Shown piece by piece: positions 1-8,911 of a DNA stretch of 64,000 nucleotides. The DNA is taken from positions 3,167,990 to 3,231,989 of the forward strand of contig NZ_CP022684.1 of assembly GCF_002863865.1 (NCBI RefSeq), read 5' to 3'. The notes beneath the pieces were generated by a model. It searched no databases, was not told where the DNA came from, and was given only the letters and a program-made list of their open reading frames with translations. Source of the DNA: Ketobacter alkanivorans (GTDB taxonomy: Bacteria; Pseudomonadota; Gammaproteobacteria; Pseudomonadales; Ketobacteraceae). Numbering within the stretch: position 1 is the stretch's first letter; each line of letters opens with the position of its first letter. Made by a program: the position numbers and the translations under genes.

Positions 1-3000
1 GATCTGAAACGTTTGGAAAAATCCGTTCAAGCGACGCAGGTCAAGTCGGAGCTGATGCCGCTGCAGGAAAAGCTGGAAAGTCTCAGTGAAGGCTTGGATG
101 CGTTGACAGAAACGGTCAGTGGTATTACCTCTGCCGAGGCCACTACCCGTACCGCTATTATTGAGCGTATTTCAAGCCTGTTTGCGCATTTGAATCAGGC
201 GCGGGCGCGCACTCAAAACAAACTTAAAGGTTTGGGCTACAACGAGGCTTTGGCCCAGTTTTCTGCTCAGTTTAAACTGCTGTCGCAAAGTCTTACCAGT
301 GGCCTCAGCATGGCAACCTCACCGGATCGTTGCGATGAGCAGTTAGCAAAGTTGATGAACCAACTACAGGAGTTGGAGAGTCAGTTTGGCGAGTACGATG
401 AATTCCTGACAGATATTCTTGAAAAGCGCGAAGAGATATTCGAAAGCTTCGAAGCCCACAAGCAGGGGCTGCTGGATGAGCAGCAGCGTCGTGCGCAAAC
501 CTTGTATGATGCGGCCAAGCGTATTGTTGACGGTGTGCGTAAACGCAGCCAGAAATTCAAGTCTGAAGAAGAGCTGAACACGTTCTTCAGCTCCGATCCA
601 TTGTTGAATAAGTTGAAGCAGCTATCTGAGCAATTGCGTCAGTTGGATGATGCCGTTAAAGCAGATGATGTGGATGCTCAGCTTAAAGGCGTTAAGGATC
701 AGGCAGTACGCTCGTTGCGGGATAAGTCTGATATTTTTGAAGATGATGGCAGGGTGATCAAGCTGGGGCCGCGCCATCGCTTCAGCGTGAACACTCAAGA
801 GCTGGACCTGACCTTGTTGCCTCGAGGAGAGGGGTTGCATTTTCATTTGTCGGGCACGGATTTTTACGAACAATGTGAAGAACCCGGATTGGTCGGCACT
901 AAACCCTATTGGGCCATGGCGATGCCGTCTGAGTCAGAGCAGGTGTGTCGGGCGGAGTACTTGGTCTATTCAGTTTTGATGGCGGCTGAACGTAATTCCG
1001 CAGGCTTCTCTATGGCTGAGCTGATGCAGATCCGTAATGATCGGGAGCGGCTGGTGGAGGTTTTGCGCGGCTACGCCGAACCCCGCTACAAAGAAGGATA
1101 TGAGCGCGGCATACACGATCATGATGCTGCGTTGGTGCTGGAAAGTCTGTTGCCGCAATACGAGTTGGCGGAGCTGTTGCGGTTTGATCCGCTGGCACGT
1201 GGTTGGGCTACTTTGTTTTGGGCAGAGAGCCAGAAGCAGACTGAACTGAAGAGCTGGACACTGCGAGCACAATCAGCAGTGCAGATGTCGACGTTATTTG
1301 CCAGTGACAGTGCATTTTCAGAACTGTTGGCAGAGGTGGCGGAACAGCTGTCGAGCTTTTTGGATGCAAATAGATGCGAAACTGGCGAAAATTTTGCCCA
1401 GCGTAGCGCCCGTTATCTTATTCTGGAATTGGCGCGGCCTGTACCAGAGTTTGTTGCGACCCGTGCCAGTCAGACTTTGATGGAAAACCTGCAGCGTGCT
1501 TTGGACAATGCCAACGCCCATTCTGTGTTTGAAGAAAACCTGCGAGCACTTCAGCAAGAGCCCGGTAAAGGCTGGCGCTATATTGAAGGTTGGCTCAACG
1601 CCTGGTTGCAGCAGCAAGCCGACCAAAGCCTGCTCCCCTATGTACCTGAGGCTGTGGCGCGTATTTTAGTGGGCAGTCGATTGCCTTGGAAGTCGAGAGA
1701 GTTGAACTTGGCGCTCGGCATTGATGGCTTGCTGTCGTCTCACAACCGTATCGACAATGGTGTGTTGAATCTGAGGCTGGATGAGTTTTTGCTGCGGCTT
1801 GAACATCATCAGGCGGAGGTGGTGCCTGCCTATCAGCGTTATTTGGCGTTGCGTCATGATTGTGTTGAGCAGGAAAAATCACGTTTGCGGCTGGATCAGT
1901 TTAAAGCGCGACCGCTTTCCTCGTTCGTGCGCAATAAATTGATTAATCAGTCCTACTTGCCCCTTATCGGAGATAACCTGGCTAAACAGATGGGTACAGT
2001 CGGGGATAAAAAGCGCTCTGATTTGATGGGGCTGTTGATGATGATCTCGCCGCCCGGTTACGGTAAAACGACGTTGATGGAATACGTGGCTAACCGGCTT
2101 GGCCTGATATTTATGAAGATCAACTGTCCTTCTTTGGGTCATGATGTGGATTCATTGGATCCGCAGCAGGCACCGAATGCAACGGCCCGGCAGGAGCTGG
2201 AAAAGCTCAACCTTGGCTTGGAGATGGGCAATAATGTGATGCTGTATCTTGATGATATTCAGCATACCAACCCCGAGTTTTTACAGAAGTTTATTTCCCT
2301 GTGCGATGGCACTCGTCGTATTGAAGGTGTATGGAAAGGGCAAACGAAAACCTATGATATGCGAGGCAAAAAATTCTGCGTGGTGATGGCAGGTAATCCA
2401 TATACGGAAAGTGGAGAACTGTTCAAAATTCCAGATATGCTGGCCAACCGCGCGGATATATATAACCTGGGTGATGTATTGAGTGGCACCGAGGAGGTGT
2501 TCGCGCTGAGTTATATTGAAAACAGTATGACATCTAACGCTGTACTTGCCCCATTGGCCAGTCGCGACCTTGCCGATTTCTATTTGTTTGTGGATATGGC
2601 AAAAGGCAGGGCGGTCAACGAATCAGATTTTAAGCATCCTTATTCTGCGGCAGAAAGCAGGGAGATCGTGGAGACGTTGAGGAAGCTGTTTCAGGTGCAA
2701 AAAGTGGTGTTGAAAGTGAATCAGCAGTACATAGAGTCCGCCGCCCAGGATGAGCGATTCCGCACCGAGCCTGCGTTTAAGCTGCAGGGCAGTTATCGCA
2801 ACATGAACAAGCTGGCCGAGAAGGTGACGCCGGTAATGACCGACGGCGAATTGGAATCCTTGTTGAGCGATCACTATCTTGGTGAGGCTCAGCTGCTGAC
2901 TACCGGCACCGAAGCCAATCTTTTGAAGTTGAAAGAGTTGCGCGGTGTTTTAAATGCTGAAGAGGTTGCCCGTTGGGAGCAGATCAAGCAGGAATTCCGT

Positions 3001-3456
3001 CGCTTAAAGCAGATCGGTGGTGATGATGCAGACGTGGGTGTGCGTGTGGTGTCGCAATTGAATGCGATGGCTCAGGGTATTGAAAAGGCCGCCGCCGCAT
3101 TGATTGATCAGCGCAGCGCGGACAGCAAGCAAGCAGCCAACAATGATGCTGCTGCGTTGCATCAATCGTTGCAATCGATAGCCGAGGCGATGGGCAAAAT
3201 GAATTACCAGGTGGAAGTGGTGAACCAGCCCGTGCCAGGCCTGGATTTGTTGTTAAAAGGCATGGCCGATGCGCTGGAAGGCAGCATTTTTCCGTTGGTG
3301 AAAGCCATGGATGGGAAAATAGATCTGGATCTGAAAACCCATAACAAAATGGGTGCCATACTTGATCAGTTACGAGGGCTGGAGGCCAGTATGTTACGAC
3401 TCAAACATACGACCAGAGCGTCATCGGGCGAGAGGCAAGTACCAAAACTGGATTAG
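1..3456 (+). CDS. AAA-type 'DNA repair ATPase' (5' end outside window)
   Basis: A large cytoplasmic ATPase of the family annotated as DNA repair ATPase. The reading frame is open from base 1 with no stop, and the first possible start in the window (TTG at 13) has no credible ribosome-binding site, so the true start probably lies upstream. The first ~250 residues are helical and coiled-coil. A conserved segment around residues 255-300 (GPRHRFSVNTQELDLTLLPR) is typical of this family. The AAA core has Walker A PPGYGKTT near residue 684, Walker B VMLYLDDIQ near residue 748 and a sensor-like VVMAGNP near residue 798. The C-terminal ~200 residues are again helical. The biochemical role of the family is poorly defined; the repair label is inherited from annotation. 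The antiporter gene follows 56 bp downstream on the same strand. Confidence 0.8.
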   Translation, partial: DLKRLEKSVQATQVKSELMPLQEKLESLSEGLDALTETVSGITSAEATTRTAIIERISSLFAHLNQARARTQNKLKGLGYNEALAQFSAQFKLLSQSLTSGLSMATSPDRCDEQLAKLMNQLQELESQFGEYDEFLTDILEKREEIFESFEAHKQGLLDEQQRRAQTLYDAAKRIVDGVRKRSQKFKSEEELNTFFSSDPLLNKLKQLSEQLRQLDDAVKADDVDAQLKGVKDQAVRSLRDKSDIFEDDGRVIKLGPRHRFSVNTQELDLTLLPRGEGLHFHLSGTDFYEQCEEPGLVGTKPYWAMAMPSESEQVCRAEYLVYSVLMAAERNSAGFSMAELMQIRNDRERLVEVLRGYAEPRYKEGYERGIHDHDAALVLESLLPQYELAELLRFDPLARGWATLFWAESQKQTELKSWTLRAQSAVQMSTLFASDSAFSELLAEVAEQLSSFLDANRCETGENFAQRSARYLILELARPVPEFVATRASQTLMENLQRALDNANAHSVFEENLRALQQEPGKGWRYIEGWLNAWLQQQADQSLLPYVPEAVARILVGSRLPWKSRELNLALGIDGLLSSHNRIDNGVLNLRLDEFLLRLEHHQAEVVPAYQRYLALRHDCVEQEKSRLRLDQFKARPLSSFVRNKLINQSYLPLIGDNLAKQMGTVGDKKRSDLMGLLMMISPPGYGKTTLMEYVANRLGLIFMKINCPSLGHDVDSLDPQQAPNATARQELEKLNLGLEMGNNVMLYLDDIQHTNPEFLQKFISLCDGTRRIEGVWKGQTKTYDMRGKKFCVVMAGNPYTESGELFKIPDMLANRADIYNLGDVLSGTEEVFALSYIENSMTSNAVLAPLASRDLADFYLFVDMAKGRAVNESDFKHPYSAAESREIVETLRKLFQVQKVVLKVNQQYIESAAQDERFRTEPAFKLQGSYRNMNKLAEKVTPVMTDGELESLLSDHYLGEAQLLTTGTEANLLKLKELRGVLNAEEVARWEQIKQEFRRLKQIGGDDADVGVRVVSQLNAMAQGIEKAAAALIDQRSADSKQAANNDAAALHQSLQSIAEAMGKMNYQVEVVNQPVPGLDLLLKGMADALEGSIFPLVKAMDGKIDLDLKTHNKMGAILDQLRGLEASMLRLKHTTRASSGERQVPKLD

Positions 3457-3512
3457 TCTGGTTTAGGTAGGCGCTTTCCAGTAGAGTGGTCGATCCACGT
3501 TAGATATGAGAA

Positions 3513-5357
3513 TTGCCGGTGGAAAGTTCTTTGGTGTTCAGTTTTGCCCTGGTGGGTGTATTAGGGCTGGTGTGTCAATGGGTGGCGTGGCGTTTAAGAA
3601 TGCCCGCCATTTTGTTCCTGTTGTTGACCGGTATCGTTGCGGGTCCGGTGAGCGGGTGGCTTAACCCGGATATGTTGTTTGGCGAAATGCTGTTCCCGAT
3701 GGTATCCATGGCGGTTGCCGTTATTTTGTTTGAGGGCAGCCTGACTCTGAAGTTCAAGGAAATTCAGGGTATGGAGACGGTGGTCTGGCGTATTCTCAGC
3801 GTCGGGTTTGTGGTCAGCTGGGTCAGTATCTCGGTGTTTACCGGTTGGTTGTTGGACATTAATTGGCATCTGTCTTTGCTGTTTGGGGCGATGGTGGTGG
3901 TGACCGGCCCTACGGTGATTGTGCCTATGCTGCGATCGGTGCGCCCGAATGCCCGCATCACCAATATTCTGCGTTGGGAAAGTATACTGATTGATCCGCT
4001 GGGGGCTTTGCTGGCGGTATTGGTGTTTAACTTCATTGTGGCGCAATCAACCGGCGGTAATGAGTGGTTGGCCGTTATTCTGGTGTTCTCCAAGATTCTT
4101 GCGATTGGTGTGGCGTTGGGCTGTGGTGCTGGTTATGTCTGTGGCTGGTTACTGCGCAACGAGGTTATTCCTGCTTTCCTCCATAATGTGTTTATTCTGA
4201 CTTCTGTCATCGCGGTATTTGCTGCCTCGGACACGCTGGAGCATGAGTCTGGCTTGCTGGCGGTGACCATCATGGGTATCTGGCTGGCAAACATGCGCGG
4301 TGTGGAAACAGAGAACATCCTGGATTTTAAAGAAAGCCTAAGTATTTTGCTGATTTCCGGCTTGTTTATTATTTTGGCGGCACGGGTGGATCTGAATGAT
4401 CTGGCAATGCTGAGTTGGCAGGCGCTGGCTATTTTGGGGTTTGTGCATTTTATCGCCAGGCCGTTGAAAATCATCACGGCTACCATGGGCACCTCGATTA
4501 CCTGGCAGGAGAAAACCCTGATTGCCTGGATTGGCCCGCGCGGCATCATCGCGGCAGCGGTGTCGGCGTTGTTTGCGCTGCGTCTGTCTCAGCTGGGCTA
4601 CGACAATGCCGATTTGCTGGTGAACCTGACTTTCGTGGTGATCATTGGCACGGTGGTGTTTCAGAGCCTGACGGCCAAGCCCTTGGCAAAATGGCTGGGT
4701 GTGATCGAGCAGGCTCCCCAGGGGTTGTTATTTATTGGTGCCAGTGTGGTGTCCCGTACCATTGCCCGTGAGCTGAAAAAGAATGGTTTCGATGTGATGC
4801 TGGCGGACAATTATCGTAACAATGTGAAGCAGGCGCGCATGGATGGTTTGAAAGTGTTTCACGGTAATCCTGTGTCACGTTTGGCGGAGAAGGAGCTGGA
4901 TTTGGTGGGCATTGGCCGCATGATGGGGGTATCTCAAAATGATGACCTTAATGTTTTGGCGGTGCAGCGCTATGTGCGGGAATTTGGTAAGAAGCGAGTG
5001 TATGCGTTACCCAGTCAGGCCAGTCAGCGTAAAAGTGAACGGGAGCAGGTATCCGATGATTTGTTGGGTATTGCGCTGTTTTCAGAGGATGCCACGTTCA
5101 GTAAGTTGGCCAGCCTGATCGCTCAGGGGGCTGAGATGCGAACCACGAATATCAGTGAAGAGTTCACGTTCGAAAACTATCAGGAAAAGTATGGGAGTAA
5201 TGCCATTCCCATGTTTGTTATTGACGCGCGTAAACGGTTAACGATCCTGTCTGGGCTGCCGACGGCAGAACAGGTGCCTGCTGGCTCCAAAATCGTGGCC
5301 TTGATTAAGGCGGTGGAAAAGGCTGAAGAGAAGAAACAGGAGGCCACCAAAGCGTAA
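3513..5357 (+). CDS. CPA1-family cation:proton antiporter with C-terminal TrkA-N-like domain
   Basis: An inner-membrane Na+(K+)/H+ exchanger. Residues 1-390 form about a dozen hydrophobic helices with features of the NhaP/CPA1 group, such as VILFEGSLTLKF, VVTGPTVIVPML and WIGPRGIIAAAVSALFALRL. Residues ~404-520 resemble a regulatory TrkA-N/RCK Rossmann domain (LLFIGASVVSRTIARELKK, then a VGIGRMMGV-type strand). The glycine loop reads GASVVS rather than GxGxxG, so nucleotide binding may be weakened. The start is a TTG directly after an in-frame TGA at 3507, which rules out an earlier start; the ribosome-binding site is weak. Likely role: pH and cation homeostasis. The ion specificity cannot be read from the sequence. 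Confidence 0.85.
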   Translation: MPVESSLVFSFALVGVLGLVCQWVAWRLRMPAILFLLLTGIVAGPVSGWLNPDMLFGEMLFPMVSMAVAVILFEGSLTLKFKEIQGMETVVWRILSVGFVVSWVSISVFTGWLLDINWHLSLLFGAMVVVTGPTVIVPMLRSVRPNARITNILRWESILIDPLGALLAVLVFNFIVAQSTGGNEWLAVILVFSKILAIGVALGCGAGYVCGWLLRNEVIPAFLHNVFILTSVIAVFAASDTLEHESGLLAVTIMGIWLANMRGVETENILDFKESLSILLISGLFIILAARVDLNDLAMLSWQALAILGFVHFIARPLKIITATMGTSITWQEKTLIAWIGPRGIIAAAVSALFALRLSQLGYDNADLLVNLTFVVIIGTVVFQSLTAKPLAKWLGVIEQAPQGLLFIGASVVSRTIARELKKNGFDVMLADNYRNNVKQARMDGLKVFHGNPVSRLAEKELDLVGIGRMMGVSQNDDLNVLAVQRYVREFGKKRVYALPSQASQRKSEREQVSDDLLGIALFSEDATFSKLASLIAQGAEMRTTNISEEFTFENYQEKYGSNAIPMFVIDARKRLTILSGLPTAEQVPAGSKIVALIKAVEKAEEKKQEATKA

Positions 5358-5397
5358 TCGGGTTAGGCGCTGTGGTGGCTCACCGAATGGGAGTGCG

Positions 5398-6579
5398 CTA
5401 AGGCATGAATACGAAGCGCGCAGGTGGGGTTTGGTGAATCAGGTCGCCGTGTTTATCCAGCGCTTTTACCTGCCATTCGTAGCTGTTACCCGGCAGCAGT
5501 CGATCTAACAGTTGCGGCGACAGCGTGGTGCGATGGGTTTGGCCCGGTATCAGTAACCGCCCTATGTATTCCGCAGAGGTGATGCTGGCTTGGCCACTGT
5601 GTTGAGTCAGTGTCAGCTCATACACTACGGCACCTTCTGTTGCTTTCCAGTTCAGTTGGGTGGTGGCAGCCAGTGTGGCGGGTGCGGCTTCTGGCGGTGC
5701 TGAGGCTTCCTCGGTGATCACTTGGTATTCAATGGACGCACTTTGTTGTGGGTTTGGGCACAGGTTTTCGCTGCTGGTTGCGTTGAGGGTCTGCAATTGA
5801 CAGAAGCGCAGGGTGTATCGCCCCGCCGTAACGGTGGGCAGTTGCGGGCTCAGTAACCAGTCGCGGCCGCCAGAACGCAGTATTTTGCTCACCTGAGCCA
5901 ATTCCTTGAACTGTAGCTTACCGTTGCTTTCGTCCAGTGCTGCCAGTTGCCAGCTGCCTTTTAATTCACCGTTACCGGAATAAGCCACACTCAGCTGCGC
6001 CTGCAGGGGCAGCCCGGCATTGATTTGGCTGCGAAAACGCTGAGGTTTGTAACTGAGTTGCAGGTTGTGGATTGCCAGGGCGGTTTCGAGGCCACTGAAT
6101 GAGGCGTTTGCGTTTTTGTTGCCCAGTTTGATTATTACTTTGGCTTCGCTGGTGGTGGGGCGTTCGCTGCCGGTGCTGAACTGGCGGGTGTATTCCAGCT
6201 GGCGGTAGCCTAACTTCAGCCACTCGGTGGCTTCTTCTGCTGTGATGGTGAGGGGTTCGTCAAAGTAGAGCGGGCCTGCCCCTTCGGTTTTGTTGAAAGG
6301 GGTGGTCAGTGTTTTCAGTACGGTGCTGGTGGCGGCATCTTTGAGGGTGCCTTGGGCGGAAAAGGCACCGGTGCTGTGGGCTGAGGTGGTGGAGATCACC
6401 CAATGAATCTGTAGGGTGCGACCTTCTTCCACCGGCACTCGTGCCTGTTTGGGGGCGCTGGTGGCGCCGATCAGGGCGGCCTGGCTGGTTGTGCTAAATA
6501 ACAGGCCAAGCATCAGGGCGGTGATGAGGGATTGGATGGCAACGCCTTGTTTACTAATCCGCGTTGAATCACGAAACAT
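5398..6579 (-). CDS. Exported protein of unknown function with fibronectin-III-like C-terminus
   Basis: A 393-residue protein with a signal peptide (hydrophobic stretch ITALMLGLLFSTTSQA, cleavage probably after TSQA, residue ~34). It is therefore periplasmic, outer-membrane-associated or secreted. The rest is beta-rich and of low complexity. The final ~90 residues (LNWKATEGAVVYELTLTQ... SYEWQVKALDKHGD) have the strand pattern of a fibronectin type III or Ig-like module. I do not recognise a family. The ATG at 6579 has a GGAGA ribosome-binding site. The gene converges with the antiporter gene, with 40 bp between them and no obvious terminator, and lies downstream of the HDOD gene on the same strand. 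Confidence 0.7.
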   Translation of the reverse strand: MFRDSTRISKQGVAIQSLITALMLGLLFSTTSQAALIGATSAPKQARVPVEEGRTLQIHWVISTTSAHSTGAFSAQGTLKDAATSTVLKTLTTPFNKTEGAGPLYFDEPLTITAEEATEWLKLGYRQLEYTRQFSTGSERPTTSEAKVIIKLGNKNANASFSGLETALAIHNLQLSYKPQRFRSQINAGLPLQAQLSVAYSGNGELKGSWQLAALDESNGKLQFKELAQVSKILRSGGRDWLLSPQLPTVTAGRYTLRFCQLQTLNATSSENLCPNPQQSASIEYQVITEEASAPPEAAPATLAATTQLNWKATEGAVVYELTLTQHSGQASITSAEYIGRLLIPGQTHRTTLSPQLLDRLLPGNSYEWQVKALDKHGDLIHQTPPARFVFMP

Positions 6580-6719
6580 GCCATTCTCCGGACAGTGGAT
6601 AAAAAGAGGTAAAAAAAGGGTGTTTTAACAGCCGGGAGAGTCTACCGAAGCTGGCTGGTTAGGAGAAGAGCAATTGGCAACAGAATGTGTATTAACCTAT
6701 CAGTGGTCTGTCTCAGGTT

Positions 6720-7610
6720 TTAATGGTCGTAATAACCTGATCCGCTGATGCCGATGTTCTCCATTTGGGCCGTAATGTCGTCGTAATCCAGGTCACTGAG
6801 GCCGACGTAGGCCAACAAGTCGGTGCCGATGGCGTCCCATTCATGATCTACTTCCTGATTGCCGAGGGTTTGGTGTAACCGGCAGATGTGTTCAGACATT
6901 TTCAGAATGGCCATAAGGGTTTTTTTTCCGTGATCGTAGCTGGCGGCCTGGTTGCGGAAGATGTTCTCGACGCTGTGGTGCTCTGCGATGACTTCGCATA
7001 GGTCGGCGGGTAATGACCACGATTTGGCGACAAAATAACCTACCACGGCATGGTTGGTGCGCAGTTGTGTGTTTTCTGTGTCGATTACTCGTGGGCTGGG
7101 GTTGGCGTAGGATTCCTCCAGTACGGCCTGATAGTTGGCGTGGGCCCGGTACAGCAGGGGTACGCCGCAGTTGTGGAACAGACCGAGGCAGTAGGCGCGG
7201 TCGGGTGATTGATAGCCGATGGCGCGGGCGATGGTGGCGGCCACCGAGGCGATATCCATGGCGCTGTCCCAGAAGCTGCCCAGGGCGACGATGGTTTCGT
7301 CGTTCATTTCGCTCTTGATGGAGAGGCCTTCCATGATGCGAATGATGGATTGCAGGCCCAGAATCTGTACCGCCTGTTCGATGGAGGTCATGCGGTTTTT
7401 GAGGCCGAACAGGTCGGAGTTTACGACCTTCAAAATGGTGCCCGATAGCCCCACATCCTGGCTGATAAGCTTGCCGATGCGCTGGATGTCAGGATTGGGC
7501 ATGGCCTGTTCCATGTGGATGTCCACGATCACCTGTGGCTGCGGGGGTACGGTGATCCCCTGCAGTATTTTGGTGATGTGTTCGTCGTCTAGTATGGGTG
7601 TTGGGTTCAT
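6720..7610 (-). CDS. HDOD domain protein
   Basis: A cytoplasmic signalling-type protein. Residues ~10-215 match the HDOD fold, a catalytically degenerate relative of HD phosphohydrolases (PPQPQVIVDIHMEQ, then LISQDVGLSGTILKVVNS and SIEQAVQILGLQSIIRIMEG). HDOD proteins are usually associated with c-di-GMP, chemotaxis or stress signalling; no partner domain is fused here, so the role is open. I chose the ATG at 7610 (protein begins MNPTPILDDEH) rather than an upstream TTG at 7631, because the residues between them lack the family pattern. It is divergent from rlmI, with 95 bp between the start codons. A TATAAT hexamer at 7616-7621 on the + strand could serve the rlmI promoter. Confidence 0.85.
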   Translation of the reverse strand: MNPTPILDDEHITKILQGITVPPQPQVIVDIHMEQAMPNPDIQRIGKLISQDVGLSGTILKVVNSDLFGLKNRMTSIEQAVQILGLQSIIRIMEGLSIKSEMNDETIVALGSFWDSAMDIASVAATIARAIGYQSPDRAYCLGLFHNCGVPLLYRAHANYQAVLEESYANPSPRVIDTENTQLRTNHAVVGYFVAKSWSLPADLCEVIAEHHSVENIFRNQAASYDHGKKTLMAILKMSEHICRLHQTLGNQEVDHEWDAIGTDLLAYVGLSDLDYDDITAQMENIGISGSGYYDH

Positions 7611-7705
7611 TTGGGTATAATTCGCGCCCAAGATCGTTATTTATGAGTGTAGCAGCCGGATATTGATGCTCCAGTTGCCTTATTCCTACCTGTGGAGCCC
7701 TGCCT

Positions 7706-8911
7706 GTGTCCGATTCCAACCTGCCCCGTATCCGTTTGAAATCAAAGGAAGAACGCCGTATCAAAAGCGGCCATTTGTGGATCTACAGTAATGAAGTGGA
7801 TACTGCCGTAACCCCGTTGCAAGGGTTGGAGGCGGGGCTGGAGGTGCTGTTTGAAGAGGCGTCCGGCAAGCCGTTGGGGCGAGGTTATGTGAATCCACAT
7901 TCGTTGATTTGTGGTCGTTTGTTGACCCGGGATGCGAAGCGAAGCCTTGATCAGCGCTTTCTGGAGTTTCGCTTGCAGCAGGCGCTGGCTCTGCGGGAGC
8001 GTGCCTATGATCAACCGTATTACCGTTTGGTGTATGGGGATAGTGATGGTCTGTCGGGGCTGGTGGTGGACCGTTTTGGTGATTATCTGGTAGCGCAACT
8101 GAATACCGCGGGCATGGAGCGCTTGAAGGCGCCTCTTCTGGCGGCGTTGGAGGCGGTGCTGAAACCCAAGGCGGTGCTGTGGCGTAACGACAGTGCGCAG
8201 CGTGAGCAAGAGGGCTTGCCGCTGGAGGTCGTGGTGGCGGCGGGGGAATGGCCGCAGCAGATCGATGTGGTGGAAAACGGGCTGGCCTTTCAGGTGGCGT
8301 CTGAGTCTGGTCAAAAAACAGGCTGGTTCTATGATCATCGGGAAAGCCGCCGCGAGCTTACCCGTTGGGTAAAAGGCAAGCGGGTGCTGGATGTGTTCTC
8401 GTATGTGGGCGGCTGGGGGCTGCAAGCCATGGCAGCCGGGGCGGCATCCCTGACGGCCATCGACGCCTCGGAAGCGGCGCTGGATCAGCTACAGGCCAAT
8501 GCCGAGCGTCAGGGCGTGGCGGAGAATGTGACCAGCTATGAGGGCAATGCGTTCGACGTATTGCGGGCCTTGCTGGAGCAGGAAGAGAAGTTCGATGTGA
8601 TCGTGGTGGACCCACCTGCCTTTATCAAGCGCAAGAAGGATTTCAAAAGCGGTCTTAATGCGTACAGTAAGCTCAATGGTTTGGCGCTGCGTCTGCTGGA
8701 GCGGGATGGCATTCTGGTGTCGGCATCCTGTTCCATGCACTTACCGGAGGAGACTCTGCTGGATACCGTGCGCGGGGCAGCCCGCCATGTGGATCGTCAT
8801 GCGCAGCTGGTGTATCGCGGCACGCAGGGGCCAGATCATCCGGTGCATCCGGCCATACCGGAAACGCACTATCTGAAAGCGTTGTTCTTCCGGGTTAACC
8901 CTGCTCTGTAA
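7706..8911 (+). CDS. rlmI: 23S rRNA (cytosine-C5) methyltransferase RlmI
   Basis: A SAM-dependent enzyme expected to form m5C1962 in 23S rRNA. The N-terminal ~75 residues are a PUA RNA-binding domain (IRLKSKEERRIKSGHLWIYS). The middle contains the RlmI-type insert (YRLVYGDSDGLSGLVVDRFG). The C-terminal Rossmann methyltransferase has motif I VLDVFSYVGGWG near residue 228, the VDPPAF motif near residue 300 and SCSMHL near residue 345, which holds the likely catalytic cysteine. The length of 401 residues is close to the E. coli enzyme (396). It starts with GTG at 7706. The 3' end overlaps the convergent imelysin-like gene by 17 bp, so the two transcripts share complementary tails. Confidence 0.92.
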   Translation: MSDSNLPRIRLKSKEERRIKSGHLWIYSNEVDTAVTPLQGLEAGLEVLFEEASGKPLGRGYVNPHSLICGRLLTRDAKRSLDQRFLEFRLQQALALRERAYDQPYYRLVYGDSDGLSGLVVDRFGDYLVAQLNTAGMERLKAPLLAALEAVLKPKAVLWRNDSAQREQEGLPLEVVVAAGEWPQQIDVVENGLAFQVASESGQKTGWFYDHRESRRELTRWVKGKRVLDVFSYVGGWGLQAMAAGAASLTAIDASEAALDQLQANAERQGVAENVTSYEGNAFDVLRALLEQEEKFDVIVVDPPAFIKRKKDFKSGLNAYSKLNGLALRLLERDGILVSASCSMHLPEETLLDTVRGAARHVDRHAQLVYRGTQGPDHPVHPAIPETHYLKALFFRVNPAL

